A stretch of DNA of 64,000 nucleotides from Saprospiraceae bacterium (GCA_016714025.1 JADJOB010000001.1:682001-746000); one strand, 5' to 3'. Positions 27,866 to 37,010 are shown, counted from the stretch's first letter. Numbers and translations: made by a program. Notes: generated by a model from the sequence alone, not told the origin.

Positions 27866-28762
27866 TTAGCCTGCCAGAGCAGCAGCGCCACCGACGATTT
27901 CAGAAAGTTCCTTAGTGATTGCTTCCTGGCGTGCTTTGTTGTAGTTTATTTTTAACTCTCCAAGCATTTCTTCAGCGTTTTCAGTCGCTTTATCCATTGC
28001 AGTCATTCGGGAGCCGTGTTCAGAAGCTTGTGTATCCAGGATGCATTTATATAATTGCGATTGCAAAATAGAAGGAATTAATTCTTCCAGCAATTGCTGT
28101 TGATCCGGTTCAAAAATATAATCCGCTTTTGTTGTGGTCGTACTCCCGGTCAATGAATCCAATTTTGCTACCGGCAAATACTGCTCGCGCTCTGGAAATT
28201 GTGTAGCGGCATTTTTAAAACGGCTATAATACAATTCAATTTGGTCAAAAGTGCCTTGATTAAAATCTATCATAAGGCGATCTGCAAGACGTGAAACCAA
28301 TTCAAAATCTGTATTAGCATATAAATGCTGATATTCAGTAATAAAATGTGCGTTGGGAAAACGTCTTCTGTAATATTCAAATCCTTTTTTTCCAATACAT
28401 AGAAAACTTACATTACCGGAAGCAAGCTGATTTGCATAATGTTCTTTCAAATAAGAATAACCTGCTTTCAATATATTTGAATTGAATGCACCGCAAAGTC
28501 CTCTATCGGATGTAACTACTACATACAAGACCTTGTTTTTATCTGTTGATTTACCAAAAGACAAACCTGAGCCGGCATCTCCGCCAGACATGATATGACT
28601 TAAAGTAACATTCAAGCGATTTGCGTAAGGTCTGAACTGTTGAATTGCTTGTTGTGCTCTTCTTAATTTAGCAGCAGATACCATCTTCATAGCTTTAGTA
28701 ATCTGTTGGGTAGAGATTACAGATTTAATTCTATTTCTGACTTCTTTTAAATTGGCTGCCAT
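27866..28762 (-). CDS. atpG: F1F0 ATP synthase gamma subunit
   Basis: The 298-residue protein begins with LKEVRNRIKSVISTQQITKAMKMVSAAKLR, cut here to its key feature: the N-terminal helix of the gamma shaft. It ends with the conserved C-terminal helix (MTAMDKATENAEEML, NKARQEAITKELSEIVGGA). The central Rossmann-like part contains SDRGLCGAFN. It forms the rotating shaft of F1. It is the last gene of atpBEFHAG; no gene for beta or epsilon follows. Confidence 0.97.
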   Translation of the reverse strand: MAANLKEVRNRIKSVISTQQITKAMKMVSAAKLRRAQQAIQQFRPYANRLNVTLSHIMSGGDAGSGLSFGKSTDKNKVLYVVVTSDRGLCGAFNSNILKAGYSYLKEHYANQLASGNVSFLCIGKKGFEYYRRRFPNAHFITEYQHLYANTDFELVSRLADRLMIDFNQGTFDQIELYYSRFKNAATQFPEREQYLPVAKLDSLTGSTTTTKADYIFEPDQQQLLEELIPSILQSQLYKCILDTQASEHGSRMTAMDKATENAEEMLGELKINYNKARQEAITKELSEIVGGAAALAG

Positions 28763-28790
28763 GTTTTAAAATTCTGCTTTTTATAAATCC

Positions 28791-30380
28791 TTATGCATTG
28801 CGATATTGCGAACTCATTTCAGTTGCTATACCCCGAAGCGTTTTAATATCCTCATCATTCATCAATCCTTTCCGGAAATTATCTAAAATGGAAGGATGTC
28901 TTTGTTCCAGTTCTGTTAAAATAACATTTTCAAAATCCTTTACTTTTTCAACAGGAACATCTTTTAATAAATTATTTGTACCTAAATAGATGATGGCAAC
29001 TTGTTTTTCTACTGAAACTGGGCTGTATTGTGATTGCTTCAATACTTCTACGTTGCGTTTTCCTTTATCCAATACCGCTTTTGTAGCCGCATCGAGGTCC
29101 GAACCAAATTTTGAAAAAGCTTCCAATTCGCGGAACTGAGCCTGATCTAATTTTAAGGTACCGGCAACTTTTTTCATGGATTTAATCTGCGCGTTTCCAC
29201 CAACCCGTGATACTGAGATACCTACGTTGATTGCCGGACGAATCCCTGCATTAAATAAATTTGATTCCAAAAAGATCTGACCATCTGTAATTGAAATCAC
29301 ATTGGTTGGAATATATGCAGAAACGTCACCTGCTTGTGTTTCGATGATTGGCAATGCAGTTAATGATCCACCTCCTTTAACAATTCCAGCTTTTTTTAAG
29401 GAATCCGGAAGGTCATTCATATTGCGAGCGATTTCATCATTATTGATCACCTTAGCAGCGCGCTCCAATAAGCGAGAGTGCAAATAAAATACGTCTCCTG
29501 GATACGCTTCACGTCCTGGTGGGCGGCGCAACAACAAGGATACCTCGCGATATGCAACTGCTTGTTTTGATAAATCATCATAAATCACCAAAGCTGGTCT
29601 TCCTGTATCGCGGAAAAACTCTCCAATTGCTGCACCGGCAAATGGCGCAAAAAATTGAAGTGGTGCTGGATCAGATGCTGATGCAGAAACGATAACTGTA
29701 TAAGGCATTGCGCCATACTCTTCGAGTGTTCTGGCAACTTTAGCAACGGTTGAAGATTTTTGACCAGAAGCAACATAGATGCAATAAACAGGTTCGCCCC
29801 GATCATAAAATTCCTTTTGGTTAATGATGGTATCCAATGCAATGGCCGTCTTTCCTGTTTGACGGTCGCCAATAATTAATTCACGTTGACCTCTACCGAT
29901 TGGAATCATAGAATCAATAGCCTTGATTCCGGTTTGAAGCGGTTCGTTTACCGGTTGACGAAAAATTACACCCGGTGCTTTACGCTCCAAAGGCATTTCA
30001 TATTTAGTACCTGTTATAGGACCTCTTCCATCGATTGCCTGACCCAATGGATTTACAACACGACCAACCATTCCTTCCCCAACTTCTATAGATGCAATTT
30101 TTCCTGTTCTTCTAACTTTAGAACCTTCTTTAATTCCATCCCATGGACCCATCAATACAACGCCCACGTTGTCGACCTCCAGGTTTAATACGATGGCTTG
30201 AACGCCTGTTTCGAATTCCACTAATTCACCAGCTTGTGCATTAGCCAATCCATAAACACGGGCAATTCCATCTCCGACTTGCAGTACGGTTCCTACCTCT
30301 TCTAATGAAGCTGCGCTATTCGCTCCGGAAATTTGTTGTTTGAGTATTGCTGAAATTTCCTCTGGTCTGATTGATACCAT
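28791..30380 (-). CDS. atpA: F1F0 ATP synthase alpha subunit
   Basis: The 529-residue protein has the P-loop GDRQTGKT (171-178), the catalytic-interface Arg in the VGISVSRVGG region and the usual beta-barrel and C-terminal domains. It is the regulatory nucleotide-binding subunit of F1. It is normal in length for Bacteroidota. The 83-base gap before it is filled by a heptamer array, which is unusual for the space between two subunit genes. Confidence 0.98.
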   Translation of the reverse strand: MVSIRPEEISAILKQQISGANSAASLEEVGTVLQVGDGIARVYGLANAQAGELVEFETGVQAIVLNLEVDNVGVVLMGPWDGIKEGSKVRRTGKIASIEVGEGMVGRVVNPLGQAIDGRGPITGTKYEMPLERKAPGVIFRQPVNEPLQTGIKAIDSMIPIGRGQRELIIGDRQTGKTAIALDTIINQKEFYDRGEPVYCIYVASGQKSSTVAKVARTLEEYGAMPYTVIVSASASDPAPLQFFAPFAGAAIGEFFRDTGRPALVIYDDLSKQAVAYREVSLLLRRPPGREAYPGDVFYLHSRLLERAAKVINNDEIARNMNDLPDSLKKAGIVKGGGSLTALPIIETQAGDVSAYIPTNVISITDGQIFLESNLFNAGIRPAINVGISVSRVGGNAQIKSMKKVAGTLKLDQAQFRELEAFSKFGSDLDAATKAVLDKGKRNVEVLKQSQYSPVSVEKQVAIIYLGTNNLLKDVPVEKVKDFENVILTELEQRHPSILDNFRKGLMNDEDIKTLRGIATEMSSQYRNA

Positions 30381-30390
30381 ATTGTTTTTG

Positions 30391-30450
30391 TTAGTTGTTA
30401 GTTGTTAGGTGATAGTTGATAGTTGATAGTTGATAGTTGATAGTTGATTA
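30391..30450 (-). repeat. TCAACTA heptamer array inside the ATP synthase operon
   Basis: In the sense of the atp mRNA the sequence reads about five perfect TCAACTA units followed by diverged CAACTAA units. It begins about 13 bases after the atpH stop and ends about 10 bases before the atpA start. The heptamer contains no stop codon in any phase. Its place just ahead of the atpA start means it is in the region where ribosomes load on atpA. Confidence 0.9.
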
Positions 30451-30463
30451 ATTTTTACTTTAA

Positions 30464-31033
30464 TTATCTTTTTTCTACTAAACTGATATAACTCTTATCG
30501 TATAAACTTTCTTTCATCTCTTCAAGTTGTCTTTTGATACTGGCATCACAATTCTGATCTCCCATTTCAAATACAAATCCACCAATTAAAGTTGGATCTA
30601 GTTTTTGATGAAGCTCCATTGTTTCTCCAGGTTTTAACCATCCTGAAAAACGGTTTTTTATGTTAACCAATTCTGCTTCATTTAAAACAGTCGCTGAAAG
30701 AACCCGTGCAATTCTTATTTTACGAATGGTTCTATACTGTCGGATAAAAGCTGAAGAAATTGAAGGCAATAAGGATTCACGTCCTTTTTGAATCAGTAAT
30801 TGGATGAATTGAAAACTTAACTCATCCATTTTTCCGGTAAACAATTCTTTAAATATAGCTGATTTTTTATCTGAATTGATTATCGGACTCTGAAGCATGG
30901 CTGCAAATTCTTTGTGATTGCAAACGGCTTCAAGAGATAAAACATCTTCACTGATCTTGACCAGTTTGTTTTGCTCTTGTGCCAATTCAATTAATGATTT
31001 GGCATAACGTTCGGCTATTTGAATTTGCGACAT
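30464..31033 (-). CDS. atpH: F1F0 ATP synthase delta subunit
   Basis: The 189-residue protein starts MSQIQIAERYAKSLIELA, the helix that contacts alpha, and ends with the LDPTLIGGFVFEMGDQNCDASIKRQL block in which GG..V..GD..IDASI is conserved in delta/OSCP (only its key positions are quoted here). It connects F1 to the peripheral stalk b. It lies between atpF and atpA as in standard operons. Confidence 0.95.
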   Translation of the reverse strand: MSQIQIAERYAKSLIELAQEQNKLVKISEDVLSLEAVCNHKEFAAMLQSPIINSDKKSAIFKELFTGKMDELSFQFIQLLIQKGRESLLPSISSAFIRQYRTIRKIRIARVLSATVLNEAELVNIKNRFSGWLKPGETMELHQKLDPTLIGGFVFEMGDQNCDASIKRQLEEMKESLYDKSYISLVEKR

Positions 31034-31057
31034 AGTTTGTCTTAATTTTTATTAATT

Positions 31058-31588
31058 CTAGTTCAACTTAATTTCGTCCACCAATTTTTCAACATACTCT
31101 ACATTGGCTTTTTGATCTGTCAGTTGTTTGCGTATAATTTTTTCCGCAATTTGCAAGGACATTACCCCAATTTCATTTTTGACATCAACCATTGCTGCTT
31201 TCTTAGCTGTCTCAATATCCAATTTAGCTTGTTGCAATAATCGTTGAGCTTCTTCTTTTGCTTTATCGCGTGCTTCAGTAACTAATAAAGTAGCTGATTC
31301 TTTCGCTTCTTTAATAATATTCATTTTTTCCTCACGGGCTTCAGCCAATATGCGTTCATTTTCAGCTTTTAGATTGGACATTTCTGAACGAGCCGTTTTT
31401 GCTGCATCCAATGAATTTTGAATTTCATCCTGACGATCTTTTAATGCTTTTACTATTGGTTTAAAAGCAAATTTTCCAATGAGCGTCCAGAATAAAATAA
31501 AAAATAAACTTGACCAAAACAATAAACCAAAATCAGGTTTAAGGGGTGAAAAATCAACCAGAAAAAAACTATGAATCGTATTTAGCAT
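31058..31588 (-). CDS. atpF: F1F0 ATP synthase b subunit
   Basis: The 176-residue protein has one N-terminal membrane helix (about 18-38, LLFWSSLFFILFWTLIG) and a long charged coiled coil (about 50-160) rich in Ala, Glu and Lys. It forms the peripheral stalk. The length is typical; only one b gene is present, so it should be a homodimer. Confidence 0.95.
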   Translation of the reverse strand: MLNTIHSFFLVDFSPLKPDFGLLFWSSLFFILFWTLIGKFAFKPIVKALKDRQDEIQNSLDAAKTARSEMSNLKAENERILAEAREEKMNIIKEAKESATLLVTEARDKAKEEAQRLLQQAKLDIETAKKAAMVDVKNEIGVMSLQIAEKIIRKQLTDQKANVEYVEKLVDEIKLN

Positions 31589-31653
31589 TTTCTTTTATTT
31601 AAATTTTAAAAGAAAGGTACCCAAGCCAACCGCCGGATACCAATCAAATTCGT

Positions 31654-31860
31654 TTAGGCTACGAGGTATGCAAAAAGAATTGCAATCAATGCAGCACCTT
31701 CAACCAAAGCCGCAGTCAAAATCATATTAGCGCGAATATCGCCTAATGCTTCTGGCTGACGTGCAATAGCTTCTAATGCTTTTCCACCGATTGTTCCTAC
31801 TCCGATTCCGGCGCCGATAGCAGCCAGACCCATACCAATTGCAGCAATTGAACCTCCCAT
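31654..31860 (-). CDS. atpE: F1F0 ATP synthase c subunit
   Basis: The 68-residue hairpin protein has two membrane helices and the polar loop RQPEA (34-38). The ion-carrying Glu is E54 (ALVEGAAL). The Na+-type ligands seen in sodium ATPases (a Gln in helix 1 and Ser after the Glu) are absent: helix 1 is GAGIGVGTIGG and the residue after the Glu is Gly. A proton-driven enzyme is therefore expected. Confidence 0.96.
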   Translation of the reverse strand: MGGSIAAIGMGLAAIGAGIGVGTIGGKALEAIARQPEALGDIRANMILTAALVEGAALIAILFAYLVA

Positions 31861-31915
31861 AATAAAAAATTTATATAGTTACTCTTTAAAATCTTATTTC
31901 TGATTTTCAATTGGT

Positions 31916-33223
31916 TTAATGATGTGCTTCTTCTGTTGCAGCTCCGATATATGAAGCTGTCAATAAAGTAAACACAAATGCCTGTATGACGGCTACCAAT
32001 AATTCAATAGACATCATAAAAACAGTTAATAAACCCGAACCGATGGATGCACCTAGGCCTGCGCCTAAGTTTGCACCTGAATTCCCAAATATGAAAATCA
32101 AGCTTATAAATATCAAAATAGCCATGTGACCTGCTGTTATGTTTGCAAACAATCGCAGCATTAATGTCAATGGTTTAATAAATACCCCCAATATTTCAAC
32201 CGGAGTAAGAATTGTTTTTACCCAAGCCGGTATTCCTGGCATCCAAAAGATATGTTGCCAGTAATGTTTATTTCCGTTGATATTGACAATAAAAAAACTG
32301 ATCAGTGCAATTACCATGGTAAATGATAAATTACCAGTTACATTCGAACCACCCAGAAAAGGAATTTGACCAAATAAATTTAAAGCCAGCACAAAAAAGA
32401 AAATAGCCAATAACATAGGCAAAAAACGTTGCCATTTATGACCTAAAAATGGTTTTGCTACTTCATCTTGTATGAATAATATCATTGGCTCAAATAATAA
32501 TTGAGCACCTTTAGGTGCAGTACCCGGCGCTTTCTTGTATTGTCTGGCCATGGAAATAAAGACCCAGCTTAAGAGTATAAACACCAGGATCATACTCATT
32601 ACATTTTTAGTAATGGAAAAATCATAAAATGAACTGATTCCACCTTGAAACAATCCGCCGTCTGCGGTACTGGGCTTATCCAGAACATATTCTACCCCAT
32701 TGATCACAGCAAAGTCGCGATCTTTTTCTTTTCCGTCTACTATTTGCTTTTTTGTAATAATTTCCTGAATGGCTGCCTCTTTTTCTGTAAAAGCCGGATC
32801 GGCAATATGATTTACCCTTCCATGATTGAGCACATATCCTTCAATCGCTAAATGTCCGGATCCATGATGGGCATTGTCAATATGAAATTTAGATGAAGAA
32901 AATACAGACCATCCTTTTGCCGGAGCATATAAAATACAAGGCAATGGAAAATTCCAAGGTCCTATGCTGTACACATTTAAATCAGAAATATGATGAAAAG
33001 CGGTGGCCTTTGGATCAAATTTGGCATTCCCATGGTCTTCGGCATGTGCGGCGGGAGCTCCTGGACTTGCCATTTGAGCTTCTTGCCCATGGTTGTGCCC
33101 ATCACCGGGGGCATGTTCATGTCCAGTAGCAGAAGAATTAGTCCCACTATGGCCATTTTCCTGGCAATAAATTTTGCCAATGCCAATAAATACCAATAAA
33201 AACAAAATTTTAATCTGCTTCAT
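31916..33223 (-). CDS. atpB: F1F0 ATP synthase a subunit with His-rich N-terminal extension
   Basis: Starting at the ATG at 33223 the protein is 435 residues. A signal peptide (about 1-20) is followed by a His-rich segment (HEHAPGDGHNHGQ, HAEDHG) and about 130 periplasmic residues before the five- or six-helix subunit a core. The core has the essential stator Arg in LTLMLRLFANITAGH. Extended, signal-peptide-bearing AtpB is usual in Bacteroidota. Upstream in-frame start codons would add 52 residues before the signal peptide and are unlikely. It is the first gene of the operon; no atpI precedes it. Confidence 0.95.
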   Translation of the reverse strand: MKQIKILFLLVFIGIGKIYCQENGHSGTNSSATGHEHAPGDGHNHGQEAQMASPGAPAAHAEDHGNAKFDPKATAFHHISDLNVYSIGPWNFPLPCILYAPAKGWSVFSSSKFHIDNAHHGSGHLAIEGYVLNHGRVNHIADPAFTEKEAAIQEIITKKQIVDGKEKDRDFAVINGVEYVLDKPSTADGGLFQGGISSFYDFSITKNVMSMILVFILLSWVFISMARQYKKAPGTAPKGAQLLFEPMILFIQDEVAKPFLGHKWQRFLPMLLAIFFFVLALNLFGQIPFLGGSNVTGNLSFTMVIALISFFIVNINGNKHYWQHIFWMPGIPAWVKTILTPVEILGVFIKPLTLMLRLFANITAGHMAILIFISLIFIFGNSGANLGAGLGASIGSGLLTVFMMSIELLVAVIQAFVFTLLTASYIGAATEEAHH

Positions 33224-33257
33224 AAGCCAATTTGAGAGGCCTTTTGTAAAATCGCTG

Positions 33258-33265
33258 CAAAGGTA
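33258..33265 (-). promoter_or_regulatory. Candidate -7 box for the atpBEFHAG operon
   Basis: The reverse strand reads TACCTTTG, a match to TAnnTTTG, 34 bases before the atpB start chosen here. This supports the start at 33223. A -33 TTG at the right spacing is not clear. Confidence 0.5.
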
Positions 33266-33329
33266 AGCCCACAAACTCAGATAAAATAGGTCATTTTTAA
33301 AAAAATACGTCAATAAATACTTAATAAAA

Positions 33330-33361
33330 TTGAAAACGTATTTAACAAATTCATATATTTG
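33330..33361 (+). promoter_or_regulatory. Bacteroidota-type promoter for the TSP3-repeat secreted protein
   Basis: TTG at 33330-33332 and TATATTTG at 33354-33361 are separated by 21 bases, a good match to the TTG-N19-21-TAnnTTTG consensus. The expected transcript start leaves about 50 bases before the ATG at 33420. It lies back to back with the atp promoter. Confidence 0.6.
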
Positions 33362-33419
33362 GGAACCGGGAACAAGCAATTGACTCCTGCTTCTCCTTTT
33401 TCAATCACTCAAATTCAAC

Positions 33420-34706
33420 ATGCTTATGGAAACCATTCAACATCCAATTCTTTCATTTAGATTTCGAAAAATTTTATGTGCTTACTTATTCATTCTGATC
33501 TTATCAGGTATGAATAATAAAATGTTTGCCCAAAATTATTTAATCGGCGGTACTATCTACAATCCTTGCGGTAATCAAGAAACGGTTAATGCAAATTTTA
33601 ATGATCCATCCGGTGGATTATCGAATACCCTCTATAAAGACTATGTTTTAGTAACAGTTAGCGGAACCGGAAATTCATTATCCACATTAATCAATGATGC
33701 TTTTTATTATGATTTGCCTGGAAATCCAACCCATGATGCAAATTATTATCAGCTCGTTACAACCATAGACCCTTCCGTTTCAGGCAATACAAATGATAAT
33801 GCCTACCGTAAAATTGTATTTGATATTATAAGCAATTCTGAAGTTAGTCCACCCTATGTTCCTGCATTCCAAAGCAATAATGTTTACTCTTTTATCATTA
33901 ATATGAATCTTTTGATTCCTGCTCCAAATGGTCCATCTAAACTTAGAGTTGGAGTGGATGACGGAATATACGGTGATAATAGTGGTTCGTATTCAGTAAA
34001 ATTAACTCAATTGTGTTGTCGCGATGCGGATGCTGATGGCATTTGTTTAGAAAATGACAATTGCCGAAATAACTATAACCCCAGTCAGGCTGATAGCGAT
34101 TGCGATGGTGTAGGCGATGCTTGTGATCAATGTCCTGGTGGGGATGATCGCGTTGACGCTAACGGGGACGGAAAACCGGATTGCAAATATCCACCAGGCG
34201 AAGCCAATGTCATTGCAGCATGGAAATGCGGAGGAGGTACAAAAGTCATCGTTTGTACTAAAACACCTAGTGGTGGAAGACAAACTGTTTGCACCTATTA
34301 TTCTGCTGTGCAAAACCACATTAATAAAGGTGGGTTCTTAGGTCCATGTAATGGTTCAACTTGCGGTAATGGACTATCCGCTGCAGATACAGGGTTCGGC
34401 GCCAATCCGCATAGTGAATCAATTAATCAGGAATTTTTGGAAGAGTTAGACAATGATTTTGCGGTTTACCCTAATCCTGTGCAGGATGAACTGACTATTG
34501 AATTTATCTATCCTGTATATTCAGGGAAATTGCAAATTTTAAACAGTCAAAATCAAGTAATCCATAAACAAAGTATCCTTCAAATCAGTGACAAAATAAA
34601 TATTCGATTGGGTGATTTAGAGCGTACCGTTCATTCAGGTATTTATTTTGTTTTATTTGAATCCAATAATCAGCGTATCGTTCGGAAATTTAGTGTTCTA
34701 AAATAA
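33420..34706 (+). CDS. Secreted protein with thrombospondin type 3 calcium motifs and T9SS sorting domain
   Basis: The 428-residue protein has a signal peptide ending NKMFAQ (about 38). The next 160 residues form a beta-sandwich domain. Residues about 198-260 carry Asp-rich thrombospondin type 3 motifs (DADADGICLENDNC, DSDCDGVGDACDQC, DANGDGKPDC), which bind Ca2+. A short Cys module follows (KVIVCTKTPSGG...VCTYYSAVQNHI...GFLGPC), matching a module of the ICH-PPGN...HGD-LGPC type often found after such repeats. It ends with a type A T9SS domain (VYPNPVQDELT, SGIYFVLF). Ca2+-stabilised surface protein of unknown function. A second ATG two codons in is equally possible. Confidence 0.85.
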   Translation: MLMETIQHPILSFRFRKILCAYLFILILSGMNNKMFAQNYLIGGTIYNPCGNQETVNANFNDPSGGLSNTLYKDYVLVTVSGTGNSLSTLINDAFYYDLPGNPTHDANYYQLVTTIDPSVSGNTNDNAYRKIVFDIISNSEVSPPYVPAFQSNNVYSFIINMNLLIPAPNGPSKLRVGVDDGIYGDNSGSYSVKLTQLCCRDADADGICLENDNCRNNYNPSQADSDCDGVGDACDQCPGGDDRVDANGDGKPDCKYPPGEANVIAAWKCGGGTKVIVCTKTPSGGRQTVCTYYSAVQNHINKGGFLGPCNGSTCGNGLSAADTGFGANPHSESINQEFLEELDNDFAVYPNPVQDELTIEFIYPVYSGKLQILNSQNQVIHKQSILQISDKINIRLGDLERTVHSGIYFVLFESNNQRIVRKFSVLK

Positions 34707-34739
34707 TCTACACAGGTAAAACCTTATTTAATATGAAAA

Positions 34740-34776
34740 AACTGGATCTGTTAAATTACAGATTCAGTTTTTTTTT
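34740..34776 (+). terminator. Intrinsic terminator after the TSP3-repeat gene
   Basis: Stem AACTGGATCTGT (34740-34751) pairs with ACAGATTCAGTT (34758-34769) through 12 pairs with one G-U; the loop is TAAATT; nine T residues follow. Because five A residues precede the stem, it could also stop transcripts coming from the TonB-C gene on the other strand. Confidence 0.88.
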
Positions 34777-34869
34777 ATGGTCAGTTAATTTGTTTATTTT
34801 AGACTGAAAGGGTTAATTTAAATTCAATTTAGAGCCAAAAGAAGAGCATTAAATATTGGAACCTTTTGG

Positions 34870-35388
34870 TTATTTCATCAATTTGAATTTTACCGGTAAG
34901 GTAATTTGAACCGGTACCGCTTTCCCATCCTGATAACCGGGGATGTATTTTGGAAGTTGATTGATAAATTGGAGAACTTCTTCGTCACAACCTCCGCCAA
35001 TGCCCCGCTCGATGCGGATTCCAGTCAGGCTTCCGTCCGTCCGGACCACATATTTAGCATACACGACGCCTTGAATGCGTTGTTTTTTAGCATCCACAGG
35101 ATATTTAATGTGATTATAAAGAAGGTCGATTAATCGTTTTTTGCTGCATTCTTCCGGATCCAGATCGGTTTCGCAGCCAGCAAAAACAGGCATTTTCTCT
35201 ACCCGTTTGTATAAAGTAGTCTTTACCAAATGAAAATCTTCCTTAGCATTGGAGTTTATGTATCGAATGGTATCAAAATGGTCACCAATGATCTCAGGTC
35301 TGCTGACAGATGCCAGCGACTGACCGATTAGCTTACCAATGATCACAAATAGATATACCAGTACTAATATGAATTTGTTACAATTCAC
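34870..35388 (-). CDS. TonB C-terminal domain protein
   Basis: The 172-residue protein has an N-terminal signal or anchor (about 1-22) and a linker, then the TonB C-terminal fold (about 75-172): FAGCETD, RLIDLLYNHIKYPVDAKKQ, GVVYAKYVVRTDGSLTGIRI and PGYQDGKAVPVQITLPVKF. Short proteins of this form are abundant in Bacteroidota and may act as energy-transducing or periplasmic partners of outer-membrane receptors. No exbB/exbD or receptor gene lies nearby, so the partner is unknown. Confidence 0.85.
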   Translation of the reverse strand: MNCNKFILVLVYLFVIIGKLIGQSLASVSRPEIIGDHFDTIRYINSNAKEDFHLVKTTLYKRVEKMPVFAGCETDLDPEECSKKRLIDLLYNHIKYPVDAKKQRIQGVVYAKYVVRTDGSLTGIRIERGIGGGCDEEVLQFINQLPKYIPGYQDGKAVPVQITLPVKFKLMK

Positions 35389-35442
35389 AGCTTGATTTAG
35401 AAGTTTTGAAAAATGGGGATTACTCCCTGATCATGGGTAGCA

Positions 35443-35450
35443 CAAATCTA
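35443..35450 (-). promoter_or_regulatory. Candidate -7 box for the TonB-C gene
   Basis: The reverse strand reads TAGATTTG 54 bases before the start codon. It fits TAnnTTTG; the -33 element is unclear. Confidence 0.35.
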
Positions 35451-35492
35451 AAACAAACTTGAGGATTTGAAACGCATTGATAAAGAATATTT

Positions 35493-37010
35493 TTAATGTT
35501 TCTTTATAAACTCGTAGTTGGTGAATTCTACAAAGTCAGCACAGGCCAAAGTGAAGGATTTTACCTTATTTTTCCTCAAAATAAATGGGAATACTTTGAT
35601 TCCAAGGGTTGGATTGGTATAGGTACATAAAAAACGATCCGAACCCATATATTCTAGTAATGCGGATTGGTTGGGATGGTGTTCCATGGTCATCCGTAAA
35701 TTTTTTCCTTCAGTCTTTAAAACCACTTCACCATATACTTTATTTTGATAAACCCCTGCGTATTTACTTATTGGAATGGGTGTCTCGCCAGCTTTACTGA
35801 TGGAATCTCGGACCGCTTGATGCCACTCTCGATCTTTTTGAAGTGCTTTTAGGTTATTTTTAAGATATACCCCACTGTAATTTCGATATGGTTTATCTAA
35901 ATATGCGTCCGTGATCTCCCATTTTAGAGCTTGGTAAAATGCATTGGCATCGGAATTGGTAAAAACGATGATCCCCAGTCGCTCTTCCGGAATTAGGCTC
36001 ACTGATGTTACAAATCCATCTGCTCCACCAGTGTGTGAAACCACTTTCCTTCCACAATATTCCACCAGATCCCAGCCAATTCCATACATAGAAAAATGAC
36101 CTGTATTGAATGGTGGTTTAAAGTTCCCTCGTATGGATACCGGTGTCATCGTTTGATTGATAGCTGCTTCGGGTAAAATCTGTTGTCCATTCCATTGCCC
36201 TTTATCTAAAATCATTTTGACCCATTTAGCCCAATCGGAAACCGAACTGCAGATACTCGCTGCAGGTGCCAGGTTATCAATTTGAGGGACGGCCAATTTT
36301 ACCACTTTATCTAAATATAAGGTATAAGGTGAACAATGATTGGCGGTCTGTTCAAAATCACGTGAAAGTGATTTTGTTTCGAACATTCCCATAGGTTTAA
36401 AAAATGTTTCCTGGATATAATCTTCCCAATTTAAACCACTTGCTTTTTTAATAATTTCACCTGCAACCACATAGCCAGCATTGCAATAGCCCCATTTATC
36501 TCTAAAATTATAAACCGGTTGAATCAATCCCATTCTGCGAATGACATCCTCCCGACTTGTGTTGGTAGCCCAATGACAAAAATCTCCCTGAAAGGTCTCA
36601 AATCCAATTCGATGCGAAACCACATCTTTGATCGTCACCATCGCAGTGGCATTTGGATCAAACAATTTAAAAGATGGGAGCCATTTTTGAACCTTATCGT
36701 TCAACGATAACTTTTTCTCTTGTTCGAGTTTTGCTAAACACAAACCGGTAACAGCCTTTGAATTAGAGGCTATCATGAATAAACTGTGTTCGTCTACCGG
36801 AAGATTCAACTCTACATCCCGCAAACCATAGCCCTTTGCCAAGACAATTTGACCTTCTTTGATGATTGCTACTGCACATCCTGGAAGTTGCCAATCTTTT
36901 AAAGCTCGTTGGATATACACTTCTAAACTATCCTTAACAAAAGAAGGTGTGGTGGATTGAGCGCTTATAGTTAGCGACCAAAACAAAAAGAGGTAATTGA
37001 GTATTTTCAT
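35493..37010 (-). CDS. Serine hydrolase of the class C beta-lactamase/penicillin-binding family
   Basis: The 505-residue protein has a signal peptide (about 1-17) and the three active-site motifs of the beta-lactamase fold: SNSK with the nucleophile S82 and K85, YCN (about 172-174) and HTGG (about 325-328). The C-terminal 120 residues (PISKYAGVYQNKVYGEVVL) are a DUF3471-type lipocalin-like domain. Enzymes of this group can be D-amino-acid peptidases, esterases or beta-lactamases; true antibiotic resistance is not implied. It is monocistronic and exported. Confidence 0.9.
   Translation of the reverse strand: MKILNYLFLFWSLTISAQSTTPSFVKDSLEVYIQRALKDWQLPGCAVAIIKEGQIVLAKGYGLRDVELNLPVDEHSLFMIASNSKAVTGLCLAKLEQEKKLSLNDKVQKWLPSFKLFDPNATAMVTIKDVVSHRIGFETFQGDFCHWATNTSREDVIRRMGLIQPVYNFRDKWGYCNAGYVVAGEIIKKASGLNWEDYIQETFFKPMGMFETKSLSRDFEQTANHCSPYTLYLDKVVKLAVPQIDNLAPAASICSSVSDWAKWVKMILDKGQWNGQQILPEAAINQTMTPVSIRGNFKPPFNTGHFSMYGIGWDLVEYCGRKVVSHTGGADGFVTSVSLIPEERLGIIVFTNSDANAFYQALKWEITDAYLDKPYRNYSGVYLKNNLKALQKDREWHQAVRDSISKAGETPIPISKYAGVYQNKVYGEVVLKTEGKNLRMTMEHHPNQSALLEYMGSDRFLCTYTNPTLGIKVFPFILRKNKVKSFTLACADFVEFTNYEFIKKH

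Noticed and set aside
35493..37010. Antibiotic-resistance beta-lactamase
   Set aside because: The fold and motifs are shared by many peptidases and esterases; the DUF3471 tail argues for a peptidase or esterase-type role.
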